This document shows positions 1 to 7,553 of a stretch of DNA of 7,851 nucleotides, one piece after another. The DNA comes from Candidatus Dadabacteria bacterium. Its GTDB lineage: Bacteria > J088. The stretch's first letter is position 1. Every line of letters starts with the position of its first letter. The notes under the pieces were generated by a model. It worked only from the letters and a program-made list of their open reading frames with translations. It had not been told where the DNA came from and ran no database searches. The DNA lies in assembly GCA_003695505.1 (NCBI GenBank), contig RFIY01000131.1:1-7851 (forward strand), in the 5' to 3' direction. Made by a program: the position numbers and the translations under genes.

Positions 1-1
1 A

Positions 2-2815
2 CGGTGGCCCGATCCCGTCCTCAGCTTCGATCGACTCGATCTGGGCGTGGCGTGGGCACCGCTGCTCACGGGGTCTGTCGAGCTGGTCGGCGCGGTCGAT
101 GACATGCAGATCTATGTTGCACAGGATACCGCCGGATCGAATCTGGAAAGCATGCTCACGGTAACGGCAACCGCACCGGACGAACAGACTGCAGCAACCG
201 ATCACACGGACATGTCAGCGCTTCCGCCGGTACGACTGCAATCACTGTCGATGGAACCTGTCAATGTCATTTTTTGCGACCAGGCCACGAGCCCTGAATC
301 ACGGTATGCATTGGCGAAGGCGCGGATCTCGCTATCCAATGTGGCTCCTGGTGCGACCGCGCGGCTGTTCGCCGCGCTTCCCATCGAGCTGGCCCGCAGG
401 GATCTCCAGGCGAATGGCACGATACGCGTCGCCGTCGATGCCGCGCTGCCGGATCTGGACGCGCTGACGGCTCCCGTACCGTTCAACGTCGATGTCGATG
501 CTTCCGCGCTCGACCTCGACCTTCCGGGCATCGCCCACCGTTCGGCAGGCGATGACCTGAGACTGACAGCATCGGGTCAGACGCATCCAGACGCAGAGTT
601 TGGCGTCTGGATGAACCCTCTGCGTGTACGCATCACCGGACTGGATGTTGAGCCGGAGGCTGCTGGAATAGAGTCTCTCCACGTCGCGGCGCTTGACGCC
701 ATGGCAGTCGTAACCGCCCCTTCCAGCGACACACGGCTGTCCGCACGGCTTGACCTGCGCGGGCGCTCGGCACCAGCATCGTTTACGTTGCCGCTGACCA
801 TCGCCGTGCGGGGGCCGTTGGCCCTGACGTCCGCGTCATGCCGCGCCTGTACATTCACGCTCGCTTCAGACGGCGCTCGCATCGAACTCGATCAGACTCA
901 GGAACCCGCTCGCGTCGCACTGGATCTGGCCGCGGCCGGGCAGGCCTTTCTGCGGCAGGGCAACATCGATCACGCTTCCGTCGGCCTTTCGGGAGCGTCC
1001 CACATCCAGGATCTTGCCTGGACAACACCGGTCACGGTGGTCTCTGGCAACGGCGCCATCAACCTGACAGCGTCGACGGAAATCATTGATAATGCTCCCA
1101 CAAACCTGCGCGCAGATCTGCGGGCGAACCTTGACCATCTGCGCGTGTGGCTTGCGGACACGCTGGACAAACCAGCCGGTGAGCGATTGCGGTTGAACGC
1201 GACTGCTGAAGCCCCGTCGCCGCAGCGCGGCCGCGGTACGATCGCGATCCTCTCCGACGGCCTGACGCTCGACGGACATCTGGCACTCAAAGACGCCCAA
1301 CAACGATTCGCATCCCGTATTACGGCATCGCTTGCGGGCGGCAGCCCGGCATCGCACTGGATTCTGCAGCGGCCAGATCTGGTCACGCGTTCGACGCTGG
1401 CGATTGACGCGACCTCCAGCGGCGAGTTGTCGCGCCCGGCGACGTTGCGCCTCGATGGCAAGATCAATGGGCAGATTGGCTCAAGCGACCTCGAGGCCCA
1501 TCTCTGGTTGATGGACCTCGACAGTCCGACCATCGACATCGACGTACGAAGTCGTCGCATCGACCTCGACGAACTGGCCGGGTCCGACGCAAACGGCAAC
1601 GAGGCCGAAGCGGCGAAGGCGTCAACGCCAACTGCGCCCGAAGAAGAATTCCGTCTGGCCTCGACGGACCTGGCGACACTGCGACCACTGACACTGACGC
1701 TCCAGGCACGGACCGGCGACCTGATTCTGGACGGCACAACCTACGACGATGCCGAGCTGCAATTGTTGCTGGCGCACGGAAAACTGACGGTCAAGAAGAT
1801 GGACGTGGGGATGTTCGGTGGACGTGCTTCCGGTTCATTGGACGCAGACCTGAACACCTACCCGCTGGAATGGGCCGCGCAACTCCACCTGACAAACATC
1901 CAGACCGAACCACTGATCGCGCTCTATGAGCCGAAGCACCGCAAGTTGCTTCAGGCGGGGGCGGATCTGGATCTCGATGTGGCCGCCATTGGCACCACCT
2001 CGGCATCGATTCGCCGTCATCTGACTGGGACAGGAACGTTTCTGCTTCACGATGGGCAGCTCAACACCATCAGTCTCGCGAGTGAGATCGAGTCCCAGTT
2101 CGATGCATTTGTCCGTGAGTTATCGATCGTCGATGCTGCTGGCGATCTGTTTTCGACTGCGGAAAAGCTGATGCGTACACCCGTCGTGCAACGCAGCGCG
2201 GCCGCCCGGAATGCCAATCCGGCGGTATGGCGCAAGAAATATGACGCGTTTCGTTCCTTTTCGCTGGCCGGCCTGCTGAGCGTCGACAAAGGGATTCGAG
2301 ATACCGCAGGAGAACTCACATTCCGGGACGGCCACCTTCTGATCACCGCATTGAACGAAAGTCCGTCGGGCCGCTACGATGTTCGCGCGACGGTTGCGCC
2401 CGACGACCGGCTTTCTGGCGCGGCTGAATATGTCGCATCAGCGACCGTCCGCCAGAAAATGCTCGCCCGCAGCCCCTATGCCGCCCTGCTCTTCGACGAT
2501 GGCGGAAACTTCCGCCTCCGCATGAAACTTCGCGGTTCGTTGACGGATCCGTCCGTTGGACTCGATCTGACACCGATCCGGGACGGATTTCGGGCGCGGA
2601 GTCGTGAACGGGTGCGGCAGGATGTCCTGCTACCGCTGCAGCAGGCGGCAAAGGAGCTGGTTACCGGCAGCGTTCCGGACGCAAAGAAAATCATTGAACA
2701 ACCCCGGGAGCAGGCGAAAGACGCCGCCAGGAAAGCAAAGGAAGCAACCGGGAACGTTCGCTCGCAGGCCCGCGATGCCGTCAACAAGGTCGGAAAGAAG
2801 CTGTTCGGCCGATAA
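2..2815 (+). CDS. AsmA-like family protein, 5'-truncated by the window edge
   Basis: The reading frame is open from the first full codon at position 2 to TAA at 2813-2815, giving 937 visible residues. A GTG at 47 is in frame, but the residues before it (DPVLSFDRLDLGVAWAPLLTG) continue the fold, so the true start lies left of the window together with the expected N-terminal membrane anchor. The opening resembles the AsmA N-terminal region (xLSxxRLDLxVAxxPLLxG). Residues about 560-715 (DLILDGTTYDDAELQL, GMFGGRASGSLDADL, LTGTGTFLLHDGQLN) resemble the AsmA C-terminal domain. In between are repeating beta-strand-like segments typical of the long AsmA/TamB-like periplasmic proteins. An Ala/Glu-rich linker (about 527-550) separates the two halves. 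The tail (about 866-937) is rich in Lys, Arg, Ala and Gln and probably helical. AsmA-like proteins are inner-membrane anchored, periplasmic, and linked to phospholipid transport and outer-membrane biogenesis; the specific role here is inferred from family only. C280-x-x-C283 is an unusual addition. Confidence 0.85.
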   Translation, partial: RWPDPVLSFDRLDLGVAWAPLLTGSVELVGAVDDMQIYVAQDTAGSNLESMLTVTATAPDEQTAATDHTDMSALPPVRLQSLSMEPVNVIFCDQATSPESRYALAKARISLSNVAPGATARLFAALPIELARRDLQANGTIRVAVDAALPDLDALTAPVPFNVDVDASALDLDLPGIAHRSAGDDLRLTASGQTHPDAEFGVWMNPLRVRITGLDVEPEAAGIESLHVAALDAMAVVTAPSSDTRLSARLDLRGRSAPASFTLPLTIAVRGPLALTSASCRACTFTLASDGARIELDQTQEPARVALDLAAAGQAFLRQGNIDHASVGLSGASHIQDLAWTTPVTVVSGNGAINLTASTEIIDNAPTNLRADLRANLDHLRVWLADTLDKPAGERLRLNATAEAPSPQRGRGTIAILSDGLTLDGHLALKDAQQRFASRITASLAGGSPASHWILQRPDLVTRSTLAIDATSSGELSRPATLRLDGKINGQIGSSDLEAHLWLMDLDSPTIDIDVRSRRIDLDELAGSDANGNEAEAAKASTPTAPEEEFRLASTDLATLRPLTLTLQARTGDLILDGTTYDDAELQLLLAHGKLTVKKMDVGMFGGRASGSLDADLNTYPLEWAAQLHLTNIQTEPLIALYEPKHRKLLQAGADLDLDVAAIGTTSASIRRHLTGTGTFLLHDGQLNTISLASEIESQFDAFVRELSIVDAAGDLFSTAEKLMRTPVVQRSAAARNANPAVWRKKYDAFRSFSLAGLLSVDKGIRDTAGELTFRDGHLLITALNESPSGRYDVRATVAPDDRLSGAAEYVASATVRQKMLARSPYAALLFDDGGNFRLRMKLRGSLTDPSVGLDLTPIRDGFRARSRERVRQDVLLPLQQAAKELVTGSVPDAKKIIEQPREQAKDAARKAKEATGNVRSQARDAVNKVGKKLFGR

Positions 2816-2887
2816 CGCGCCAAACGCGCAACGCTCCAGGCTGTTACAGCGGTTCAGCCCCCGCCGCATCACCTGACAGGAACGAGA
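2816..2887. other. Convergent gap between AsmA-like and M48 genes
   Basis: These 72 bp lie between two facing stop codons. They contain only weak inverted repeats: GCGC-CAAAC-GCGC (2817-2829), and GGCTG (2839-2843) with CAGCC (2855-2859). There is no T-run on either strand, so no intrinsic terminator is visible; termination may be Rho-dependent. Confidence 0.4.
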
Positions 2888-3712
2888 CTACCGGGGTGGC
2901 ACGCACGCGGGACGTCGGCCGCGGCTGCGCGCGGACTCGTATTTTGGTACCGCGACAGACAGATGTTTCTGTAGCGCCTGTATGCGAGTCTGGTGCGACG
3001 GGTGCGTGGACAAGAATTGCGGCGGCTGACCTTTGCTGCGCGCGGCCATATTCCGCCAAAGCTGCACCGCCCCATGCGGATCAAACCCGGCCTCGGCCAT
3101 CAGATCCATTCCAATCAGGTCGGCCTCCGACTCGTGTTTGCGGCTGAACGGCAACAGGACACCGACCTGCGCGCCCAGTCCCAGCCCCGCCAGCACGGCC
3201 TGTTGCGTACGCGGATTTCCGGCGGTCAACACGCTCGCAGATACCATGACGCCTTGCGCGACCAGACCTTGCGAGACGCGTTCATTGCCGTGATTTGCCA
3301 GGACATGGCCGATTTCGTGCCCCATGACGGCGGCGAGCTGCTCTGGCGCGTCAGCAACCTCCATAATGCCCCTGTATACGCCGATCCGCCCCCCGGGCAG
3401 CGCGAACGCATTCACCGTATCTGAGTCGAAGACAACGACTTCCCACTGTTTCCGACGCCATTTGGCAGGCAGCTCGGCGATCAGCGCATCGGCCAGGCAG
3501 CGAACATAGCGATTGGCCGCCGGATCCTGACTGATGGGCTCCTCCTGTTTGATTTGCTCAAAGGACTGCACCCCGAGCGCTTCCATCGTGGACGCCGGCA
3601 CCAGTCGCAACTGCTTGCGACCCGTTGGCGTCGTTGCGCAGGCAACGAGTCCGCCGATGACCAGCGCTGCGCACGACAGAAAAGCAATCCTGACCGGAGT
3701 GGACATGGCCAT
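2888..3712 (-). CDS. M48 family zinc metalloprotease, outer-membrane lipoprotein (LoiP/YggG-like)
   Basis: A 274-residue protein with a lipoprotein signal peptide: a charged start, a hydrophobic stretch (about 9-24) and lipobox LVAC with the lipidated Cys at 25. Ala follows the Cys, and there is no Asp retention signal, which favours the outer membrane facing the periplasm. Catalytic motif HEIGH is at 132-136 (zinc ligands His132 and His136, catalytic Glu133). The downstream ESEAD motif (194-198) gives the third zinc ligand Glu194. FALPGGRIGVYRGI (103-116) and STHP (235-238) are also typical of M48C peptidases. The length is close to E. coli LoiP (about 250) and far below BepA, which has C-terminal TPR repeats that are absent here. 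Family role: degradation or quality control of envelope proteins; the substrate here is unknown. ATG at 3712 and ATG at 3706 (third codon) are both possible; AAGTGAG sits better spaced for 3706. The gene converges on the AsmA-like gene (72 bp between stops) and diverges from yhcC. The basic C-terminal tail (about 258-274) looks dispensable. Confidence 0.93.
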   Translation of the reverse strand: MAMSTPVRIAFLSCAALVIGGLVACATTPTGRKQLRLVPASTMEALGVQSFEQIKQEEPISQDPAANRYVRCLADALIAELPAKWRRKQWEVVVFDSDTVNAFALPGGRIGVYRGIMEVADAPEQLAAVMGHEIGHVLANHGNERVSQGLVAQGVMVSASVLTAGNPRTQQAVLAGLGLGAQVGVLLPFSRKHESEADLIGMDLMAEAGFDPHGAVQLWRNMAARSKGQPPQFLSTHPSHQTRIQALQKHLSVAVPKYESARSRGRRPACVPPR

Positions 3713-3801
3713 CGCTCACTTGTTCATTTCGGTTACAATCAGATCCAGTCGGTGCCGGGACACCCGGACACCCCCTTCTGAGCCATAATCTACCACAATC
3801 C
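3713..3801. promoter_or_regulatory. Divergent intergenic region, M48 peptidase / yhcC
   Basis: These 89 bp separate two divergent start codons and must hold both promoters unless these lie inside the genes. On the plus strand there are two -10-like hexamers: TACAAT at 3734-3739 (5 of 6 to consensus) and CATAAT at 3784-3789 (5 of 6). Neither has a recognisable -35 at 16-18 bp. The second would start transcription about 5 nt before the yhcC ATG. On the minus strand the best candidate is TGTAAC (3739-3734), also without a clear -35. No good Shine-Dalgarno precedes the yhcC ATG. The promoter assignments are guesses; only the divergent arrangement is certain. Confidence 0.35.
3751..3772. repeat. 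GC-rich hairpin in the divergent region
   Basis: GGTGCCGGG (3751-3759), loop ACA, then CCCGG and CACC with one bulged A at 3768 form a 9-bp stem with a 3-nt loop. No T-run follows on either strand, so it does not look like an intrinsic terminator. If yhcC is transcribed from the TACAAT box at 3734-3739, the hairpin would sit near the 5' end of its leader. If not, it could be an operator between the two genes. Its presence is seen directly; its role is unknown. Confidence 0.4.
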
Positions 3802-4740
3802 ATGACACTGACACCGCCCGTTCCGAAAGGTTTCCGATTCCCGGATATCGAGGAACATCTGTTCCGAAAGCTGGGTCCCGTGCTGCGCGCCAGCTTTGGC
3901 GAACAGGTCGCACGCATCAGCCTCGACGGTGGTTATACCTGCCCGAATCGCGACGGCACCCTGGCAAGCGGTGGTTGTACATACTGCGGCGAGGGATCGC
4001 GCGCCCTGATTCCGCGTGCTGGCAGCATCTCGCGTCAGTTCCTCGAATCGGTCTCGTTTCGCAAGGAAAGGGCGTTCATCGCCTACTTCCAGAGCTTTTC
4101 GGGCACCTATGCCCCCCTCGATGTTCTGCAACGTCAGTGGCGCGAAGCGCGCTCCTTACCCGGCGTCGTCGGGCTCGCGATTTCGACCCGTCCAGACTGT
4201 CTGCCCAAACCCGTCATACGCGAACTGGCCCGACTCGCAAACGAGCTGCCGCTGTGGATCGAACTGGGCCTGGAAAGCGCCGATGACGCCACCCTGCGCA
4301 GAATCAATCGGGCGCATGATGTCAACTGCTTCGTGGAGGCCGCAGGCCAGCTTGCGGATGCCGGAATACCGGTCGTCGCGCATCTGATTTTTGGTCTGCC
4401 TCAGGAACCCGATGATGCACCGCAACGAGCGATCTCGCTCATCAACGGACTCCCCGTCTGGGGTCTCAAGATTCACCCTTTCCATGTTGTACGCGGCGCG
4501 CCGATCGCGCGCGCCTGGGAGCGTGGAAAGTTGTCTCTGAAAAGCCGGGACTGGTACGTCGACCAGGCCGCCGATGCACTGACGAGGCTGCGACCAGACA
4601 TCGTCGTCCACCGTATCACCGGTTCCGGCGCCGGCCCGAAGCATCTGGCACCCGACTGGGCGGTTCAGACGAAAAAGCTGTACAGCGATATCGAACGGCG
4701 TCTGCGCAAGCGAAACCTGCGTCAGGGCGCGCTTATCTGA
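3802..4740 (+). CDS. yhcC: YhcC-type radical SAM protein (TIGR01212 family)
   Basis: A 312-residue cytosolic protein, close to the roughly 310 residues of E. coli YhcC. The [4Fe-4S] cluster motif is Cys47-x11-Cys59-x2-Cys62 within GGYTCPNRDGTLASGGCTYC, which is the hallmark spacing of this family rather than the Cx3Cx2C of most radical SAM enzymes. Other conserved segments are AYFQSFSGTYAP (94-105), ISTRPDC (127-133), ELGLESADD (154-162) in the barrel core, HLIFGLPQE (194-202) and GLKIHPFHVVRG (221-232). The family is related to the Elp3/MiaB radical SAM superfamily and should cleave S-adenosylmethionine to start a radical reaction. The physiological substrate is not established to my knowledge, so no reaction is assigned. 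ATG at 3802 was chosen because the protein aligns from its first residues and the neighbouring divergent gene starts at 3712. No clear ribosome-binding site precedes it. Its stop is 8 bp from the stop of the convergent lipoprotein gene. Confidence 0.93.
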   Translation: MTLTPPVPKGFRFPDIEEHLFRKLGPVLRASFGEQVARISLDGGYTCPNRDGTLASGGCTYCGEGSRALIPRAGSISRQFLESVSFRKERAFIAYFQSFSGTYAPLDVLQRQWREARSLPGVVGLAISTRPDCLPKPVIRELARLANELPLWIELGLESADDATLRRINRAHDVNCFVEAAGQLADAGIPVVAHLIFGLPQEPDDAPQRAISLINGLPVWGLKIHPFHVVRGAPIARAWERGKLSLKSRDWYVDQAADALTRLRPDIVVHRITGSGAGPKHLAPDWAVQTKKLYSDIERRLRKRNLRQGALI

Positions 4741-4748
4741 GCGGGTCG

Positions 4749-5180
4749 TCAGCCAGGGCGTCCGTCCAGGCGCAGTTCGACCGTACAACTGGCCCCGGTC
4801 CTGCAATCAAAGCCGATGGATTGCAGGACGCCACGGAACCCGCTGCCGCGTGGACGCAATTCGAGATCGGCATCGATCTCGTAACACGCCTCCACGACCA
4901 GATTGAGTCCGGCGACAATCCGACTGCCTTCGCGAGTTCCCCGATACGTTCGCGGATTCTCGGTGTCCGCACCGACAATGACAAGGACAAGCTCTCCGTT
5001 TTCGTCGATGACGACATCTTCCTCGGCCGGGTCGACGCCACACGTGTCGGACTGGATCTCGTATGAAACACGGTAGCGACCGGGCGCGATGTCCGCGCCG
5101 CTGCCACAACCGGCGAGTACGGCAACGGCAAACAACGCCGCCGCATTTGCAATCCATTTTTCTGGCCGAAACTGGCGCAC
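4749..5180 (-). CDS. Small four-cysteine lipoprotein, function unknown
   Basis: This 143-residue protein starts at GTG (5180-5178). The start is supported by AAAGGA five bases upstream and by the signal peptide that follows; no ATG exists in this frame near the 5' end. The N-terminus is basic (MRQFRPEKW), followed by a hydrophobic stretch and lipobox LAGC with the lipidated Cys at 25. Gly at the next position favours the outer membrane. The mature part (about 119 residues) is acidic and predicted beta-rich (GRYRVSYEIQSDTC, EDVVIDENGELVLVIVG, SRIVAGLNLVVEACYEID, CTVELRLDG). It has Cys47, Cys99, Cys126 and Cys132, enough for two disulfides, fitting a periplasmic or exposed location. I recognise no family; the strand pattern suggests a small beta-sandwich or lipocalin-like fold, but that is inference. 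It lies downstream of cydB on the same strand, but 80 bp away and with its own promoter, so it is probably a separate unit. Confidence 0.75.
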   Translation of the reverse strand: MRQFRPEKWIANAAALFAVAVLAGCGSGADIAPGRYRVSYEIQSDTCGVDPAEEDVVIDENGELVLVIVGADTENPRTYRGTREGSRIVAGLNLVVEACYEIDADLELRPRGSGFRGVLQSIGFDCRTGASCTVELRLDGRPG

Positions 5181-5185
5181 GCGGT

Positions 5186-5191
5186 TCCTTT
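5186..5191 (-). promoter_or_regulatory. Ribosome-binding site fixing the GTG start of the lipoprotein gene
   Basis: AAAGGA on the minus strand lies 5 nt before the GTG at 5180. It is a strong Shine-Dalgarno match, and it decides the start of the lipoprotein gene, which has no nearby in-frame ATG. Confidence 0.65.
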
Positions 5192-5218
5192 GCTGTCCAT
5201 ACACGACCCGTCGCGGTG

Positions 5219-5247
5219 ATTTTACTTTCCCCGGACGGCTATTGCAA
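5219..5247 (-). promoter_or_regulatory. Sigma-70-type promoter for the lipoprotein gene
   Basis: On the minus strand TTGCAA (5247-5242, 4 of 6 to TTGACA) and TAAAAT (5224-5219, 5 of 6 to TATAAT) are separated by exactly 17 bp. Transcription would start near 5212, leaving a leader of about 30 nt that contains the AAAGGA ribosome-binding site. It lies wholly between the cydB stop (5261) and the lipoprotein start. Confidence 0.55.
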
Positions 5248-5260
5248 CCATCGTTTTGCT

Positions 5261-6250
5261 TCACTCCGCTGCACGCCCCTTGAACAATCGAAACAGCCAC
5301 CACAACAGCGGTGCCGTCACCGCTCCACCAGCGGCGACAGCGAGCAACAGCATGCGCAGCACCGCCGGTTCGGCAGCGGCATCCCGAATCGTCCAGGCTC
5401 CGGGAATCAGCCACGGATATTGCGACGCGCCCCATCCGGCAAAAATCGCAAGCGCAAGCGCAACAACGGCGCGCCGTGCAAGCCGGAACTTCCAGTGGTA
5501 TAGCCACCATAATGTCGTCAGGGCTGCAACACCTGCGCCTGTCTGCCAGACAAGCGCACCCGGCGACAGAATCAGGTTCTGCGCGAACGATGCGCCACCA
5601 GGCGTATGATAGAGCGCGACGACCGATACGAGCGCACAGACACCGAGCGCGGCGCCACTGAGCATACCGTACAGGCGGTACATCTCGCGAACGCTTTCCA
5701 GCTCAACCTCTACCGTGAGGTAAACGGCCGCAAGATGCGCAAACAATGTCATCGCCATGACCCCACACAGGACGGAAAACGGAGATACCACCGCAAAAGA
5801 GCCGGCCAGCGGGGCACCCGGCTCGGCCCCCTGCCCCAGCGCAAGCGCACCCGCAACCAGACCAAACATGAATGGCGTGATCAGGCTCGCCCAGCCAAAA
5901 ATTCGCCGCCAGACGGCAACCCGCCCGCCTCCACCATACGCCTGCATCACATAGGCGGTTCCGCGCAATACGATCCCGACGAGCGCCAGAGACAATGGTC
6001 CGCCCATCTTCACGGACAAATCCGCAAATGCGGGCGGAAACGCCACGAACATGACCACGAGCGCGAAAATGACCCAGACGTGATTCGCTTCCCAGATTGG
6101 TCCAATGGCCGCCTCTGCCGCCTCGGCCGTGCGACGCTCACCGCGAAGCCGCGCCAGCAGTGACCAGATCCCCGCGCCGTAGTCGGCCCCGCCGGTCAGC
6201 CCATAGATCACCAACGCGCCAAACAGAATGCCGGCAGCAAGCTCAGGCAT
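5261..6250 (-). CDS. cydB: Cytochrome bd-type quinol oxidase subunit II
   Basis: A 329-residue polytopic inner-membrane protein that pairs with CydA in the bd oxidase. ATG at 6250 was chosen because the conserved CydB N-terminus (MPELAAGILFGALVIYGLTG) starts there, and GGAGGG (6264-6259) lies 8 nt upstream inside cydA. The frame stays open upstream to 6376, but that extension is cydA sequence in another frame. Motifs seen: GGADYGAGIW (20-29) in the first helix; PIWEANHVW (51-59), matching the E. coli PHWDGNQVW segment with Glu54 in place of Asp; GIVLRG (92-97) with the conserved Arg96; and SQYPW (276-280) matching the E. coli MFP segment. About eight hydrophobic segments follow the family pattern. 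The start overlaps the cydA stop by 8 bp (ATGCCTGA), so the two are probably translationally coupled. No cydX-like small gene follows: the only short ATG frame after the stop encodes nine residues. Confidence 0.95.
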   Translation of the reverse strand: MPELAAGILFGALVIYGLTGGADYGAGIWSLLARLRGERRTAEAAEAAIGPIWEANHVWVIFALVVMFVAFPPAFADLSVKMGGPLSLALVGIVLRGTAYVMQAYGGGGRVAVWRRIFGWASLITPFMFGLVAGALALGQGAEPGAPLAGSFAVVSPFSVLCGVMAMTLFAHLAAVYLTVEVELESVREMYRLYGMLSGAALGVCALVSVVALYHTPGGASFAQNLILSPGALVWQTGAGVAALTTLWWLYHWKFRLARRAVVALALAIFAGWGASQYPWLIPGAWTIRDAAAEPAVLRMLLLAVAAGGAVTAPLLWWLFRLFKGRAAE

Positions 6251-7547
6251 GACTGGAACCCTCCACCGCGGCAATGTGACGACGTAGCGCCAGAATGACG
6301 ACTGCCGACAATGCAGCATACAGGAGCGCCGCCACCAGAAATGCCCACCACAATCCGCGCTGCGGCGTGACGGCATCGGCGACGTTCATGATGTCGTAAA
6401 TGATCCAGGGCTGTCGCCCGACCTCGGTTACGATCCAGCCAGCCTGGACAGCAACGATACCGGCCGGGCCGCTGCAGGCCAGCGCCAATAACCAGGGGCG
6501 CTCTCTTTCGAGCCGCCCGCGGCGCAGACGGCGAGCCGCGAGCAGGTAGAGAAGCGCCATCCACAGCCCCAGCGCCACCATGATCTGGAAAGCGATATGG
6601 ACCACCGCAACCGGAGGCCATAGCGCCCGTGGAACATCTGCAAGGCCGACCACGACCGCCGACGGGTCTCCGAACGCGAGAACACTGAGCATGCCTGGCA
6701 CTTCGATCGCCCCGCGCACGACTTGCGCATCCACATCCGGCCACCCGCCAAGATGCAATGGCGCCTCGGCCCGAGTTTCGAAATGCGCCTCCATCGCCGC
6801 AAACTTGACTGGCTGCTGCCTGGCGACCACCTTTGCACTGTAATCGCCACTGAGTGGCTGCAGCACCGCTGCAATGGCCGCCACGGGCAGTGCAATCCGC
6901 AGCGCAAGACGGTGCAGCTCGTTTTCGGGATCGCGCATCAGCCGCCAGGCATGGATTCCGGCCACTGCGCCGCTCAATGCCAGGATCGCGGCGATCGTCA
7001 TGTGCAGCACCTGCTGCCCGGCCATCGGATTGAACATCGCCTCGAGTGGACGGACATTCACGAACCGGCCATCCACCAGGTCAAAGCCTGCCGGCGCGTT
7101 CATCCACGCGTTCGCGCAAACGACAAAAGCACCGCTGAGCAGGCCACTGACAGCCACACCAATGCCGGCCCACCAGTGCGCCCGGGCCGACGTACGCTCC
7201 CATCCATACAGATAGATACCGATGCAGATCGCCTCGACAAAAAAGGCGAAACCTTCGAGCGAAAAGGGCATGCCGATGACAGGTCCGGCATGGCGCATGA
7301 ACTCGGGCCACAACAGCCCAAGTTCAAACGACAAGATCGTTCCCGACACCGCGCCGATCGCGAACAGTATGGCGACGCCCCTGCTCCAGCGAACGGCAAG
7401 TTCGCGTGCCAGTTCGTCACCATGACGCAGCCAGCGCCATTCGGCGGCAGCCATCAGCACGGGCATTCCCATGCCCGCGATCGCGAACACGATATGGAAC
7501 GCCAGCGACATGGCCATCAGGCTGCGCGCTGCGAGCAAATCGGTCAT
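6243..7547 (-). CDS. cydA: Cytochrome bd-type quinol oxidase subunit I, short Q-loop form
   Basis: A 434-residue inner-membrane protein carrying the haems and quinol site of the bd oxidase (quinol oxidation, O2 reduced to water). Residues matched to E. coli CydA (522 residues): His18 (His19, haem ligand), Glu98 and Glu105 (Glu99 and Glu107), His182 (His186) and Met323 (Met393), the haem b558 ligands, Lys248 and Glu253 in QPVKFAAME (Lys252, Glu257 of the quinol site), and Glu375 in TEVGRQPW (Glu445). All ligands are therefore present. The stretch from Glu253 to Met323 is 70 residues against 136 in E. coli, so it has the short Q-loop seen in CioA-type and many non-enterobacterial enzymes. Glu98 and Glu105 are 7 apart, against 8 in E. 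coli. ATG at 7547 starts the conserved LLAARSLMAMSLAFH helix. There is no Shine-Dalgarno; a -10 box ends 6 nt upstream, so the mRNA may be leaderless. First gene of a cydAB operon; cydDC is not in the window. Confidence 0.95.
   Translation of the reverse strand: MTDLLAARSLMAMSLAFHIVFAIAGMGMPVLMAAAEWRWLRHGDELARELAVRWSRGVAILFAIGAVSGTILSFELGLLWPEFMRHAGPVIGMPFSLEGFAFFVEAICIGIYLYGWERTSARAHWWAGIGVAVSGLLSGAFVVCANAWMNAPAGFDLVDGRFVNVRPLEAMFNPMAGQQVLHMTIAAILALSGAVAGIHAWRLMRDPENELHRLALRIALPVAAIAAVLQPLSGDYSAKVVARQQPVKFAAMEAHFETRAEAPLHLGGWPDVDAQVVRGAIEVPGMLSVLAFGDPSAVVVGLADVPRALWPPVAVVHIAFQIMVALGLWMALLYLLAARRLRRGRLERERPWLLALACSGPAGIVAVQAGWIVTEVGRQPWIIYDIMNVADAVTPQRGLWWAFLVAALLYAALSAVVILALRRHIAAVEGSSHA
6259..6264 (-). 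promoter_or_regulatory. Ribosome-binding site of cydB inside cydA
   Basis: GGAGGG on the minus strand, 8 nt before the ATG at 6250, is a near-ideal Shine-Dalgarno. It supports the internal start of cydB and coupled expression with cydA. Confidence 0.7.
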
Positions 7548-7553
7548 AGCTCT

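Noticed and set aside
970-1737. A 255-residue minus-strand frame inside the AsmA-like gene
   Set aside because: Fully antisense to a well-supported coding region, Arg/Ser-rich product, no motif; a shadow of GC-rich coding sequence.
5181-5260. A cydX-like small subunit gene after cydB
   Set aside because: The only ATG frame here that fits encodes nine residues and has no hydrophobic helix.
5181-5510. N-terminal extension of the lipoprotein gene to 5510
   Set aside because: It would overlap the end of cydB on the same strand and bury the signal peptide inside the protein.
5606-6163. A 185-residue plus-strand frame opposite cydB
   Set aside because: Arg/His/Gln-rich product opposite a conserved membrane protein; typical antisense shadow.
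6251-6376. N-terminal extension of cydB to 6376
   Set aside because: The extra 42 residues are cydA sequence in another frame; the conserved N-terminus and the ribosome-binding site fix the start at 6250.
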